A DNA stretch of 5,710 bases, taken from NCBI GenBank assembly GCA_013298415.1, contig JAAFHN010000198.1, forward strand, positions 1 through 5,710, given 5' to 3'. Both the position numbers and the translations under genes were made by a program. Source of the DNA: Comamonadaceae bacterium (GTDB lineage Bacteria > Pseudomonadota > Gammaproteobacteria > Burkholderiales > Burkholderiaceae_C). The notes beneath the pieces were generated by a model, which searched no databases, was not told the DNA's origin, and worked only from the letters and a program-made list of their open reading frames with translations. Positions 4,979 to 5,710 of the stretch are shown here, one piece after another; the first letter of the stretch is position 1, and every line of letters starts with the position of its first letter.

Positions 4979-5710
4979 AGAAGTGCTCTTACCGTGCGTT
5001 GCAGCGCTCCAGCATTGGCCTGTACAAATGCTTTAGCCGCTTGGCTACGCTGGCTTTGTTGAGCGTCGTCGGCGAGCAGGGCTTGAGCGGCTCGGATGCC
5101 TTCGGCCATGTTGACCACGCGCTCGGCAACGCCTGCTTCCTGCGCCCGCTCGGCAGCGTCGGCAAAGTTGAAGGTGTGCTGGCCCATCACAACGGGGCAG
5201 CCGCAGGCGAGCAGCTCGATCAGGTTTTGGCCGCCCAGGGGAGCGAAGCTGCCGCCGAGGAGCGCCACATGCGCTGCGCTGGCGTAGGCAGCCATTTCGC
5301 CCAGAGAGTCGCCGATCCACACGTCGGCTTGGGCAGCGGCTTCGTCGGGCACATCGCCGGGCCAAGCACTGCGGCGCGAGACTTGCAAGCCCTGCTGCGC
5401 AGCGAGATCGGCCACCGCATCGAAGCGCTGCGGATGGCGGGGGACGATGAGCAGGACCGTCTCACACACTACGCTTTTTGTAGCATCAGATGCTGATTTT
5501 ATTTGGACAGTGGTGGCATATGCCTTCAAAAACTCAGATTCTTCGCCTTCGCGCGACGATGCAAAGGCCAAGATGGGCCGCTGGCTTGCCGACTGCAACA
5601 GTGCACGCCACTGCGCACCGCGCGCGAGCAAATCCGTGCTCGGGTTGGCGTCGAATTTCAAGTTGCCGGTGATGCCGCGCACCTTCACGTCGAGCACTTT
5701 CAGCCGCGAC
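4975..5710 (-). CDS. waaA: 3-deoxy-D-manno-octulosonic acid transferase, C-terminal part (5' end beyond window)
   Basis: Also called KdtA, a GT30 family enzyme on the inner face of the cytoplasmic membrane that adds Kdo from CMP-Kdo to lipid IVA in lipopolysaccharide synthesis. The frame is open to the right edge; residues from SRLKVLDVKVRG onwards are visible, and the N-terminal membrane anchor and acceptor domain are missing. GT-B donor-domain landmarks appear in family order: GNLKFD, SSREGEES, LLIVPRHPQRF, WIGDSLGEM, LLGGSFAPLGGQN and MGQHTFNFAD. Between EGEES and VPRHP there are ten more residues than I recall in E. coli, coinciding with the dispersed repeat at 5470-5524 (VQIKSASDATK). 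The stop overlaps the TTG start of the SDR gene. Confidence 0.95.
   Translation of the reverse strand, partial: SRLKVLDVKVRGITGNLKFDANPSTDLLARGAQWRALLQSASQRPILAFASSREGEESEFLKAYATTVQIKSASDATKSVVCETVLLIVPRHPQRFDAVADLAAQQGLQVSRRSAWPGDVPDEAAAQADVWIGDSLGEMAAYASAAHVALLGGSFAPLGGQNLIELLACGCPVVMGQHTFNFADAAERAQEAGVAERVVNMAEGIRAAQALLADDAQQSQRSQAAKAFVQANAGALQRTVRALL
5470..5524 (+). repeat. Dispersed 55-base element, copy 4 (inside waaA)
   Basis: The core at 5481-5510 reads TAGCATCAGATGCTG and then ATTTGGACAG, followed by TGGTGGCATATGCC. AGCAT CAG ATGCT gives the best hairpin of the four copies. It matches copy 3 at 23 of 30 core bases, with no gap. On the minus strand it is translated in WaaA as VQIKSASDATK, the same strand and frame as copy 2 in TsaE. 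Confidence 0.75.

Noticed and set aside
4999..5496. Plus-strand reading frame of about 165 codons over waaA
   Set aside because: The opposite strand carries the full ordered set of Kdo transferase motifs; the plus frame shows no recognisable domain.

Overview
This window looks like a chromosomal housekeeping segment of a GC-rich betaproteobacterium, most likely order Burkholderiales and plausibly family Comamonadaceae. That placement rests on the protein families, their arrangement and general sequence flavour; no rRNA or other phylogenetic marker is present, so it is an inference. There are six protein genes, two of them cut by the window edges, and no rRNA, tRNA, CRISPR array or transposase gene.

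Left part (1-2606): tsaE (tRNA t6A synthesis ATPase) and amiC (cell-wall amidase, 3' end outside the window) run leftwards and are joined by an ATGA start/stop overlap. queG (epoxyqueuosine reductase) runs rightwards from the same point. This resembles the E. coli queG / nnr-tsaE-amiB-mutL neighbourhood with nnr missing, so mutL would be expected past the left edge. Two of these genes serve tRNA modification and one serves daughter-cell separation.

Middle (2607-4028): a 276-base AT-richer intergenic region holds a row of CGCGAAAA-type repeats, an inverted copy of that repeat about 100 bases on, and a dispersed repeat copy between them. It ends in a good sigma-70-type promoter placed so that transcription should start at the ATG of the next gene. 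That gene encodes a solitary class II Fic protein (DUF4172-type N-terminus, Fic core, C-terminal winged helix) and ends tail-to-tail with the gene on its right.

Right part (4025-5710): waaA/kdtA (Kdo transferase, N-terminal part outside the window) and an atypical SDR/NDUFA9-like NAD(P)-binding protein run leftwards, joined by a TTGA overlap.

The most unusual signal is a gapless, roughly 55-base dispersed element present four times: inside amiC, inside tsaE, between queG and fic, and inside waaA. It carries fixed ends (TAGCA at the left and GGACAG at the right of a 30-base core), and three copies can form a small hairpin. In tsaE and waaA it is read in the same frame and encodes about ten extra residues that E. 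coli homologues, as I recall them, lack. In amiC it lies in the interdomain linker. It behaves like an in-frame, coding-compatible palindromic repeat, comparable in concept to the Rickettsia palindromic elements.
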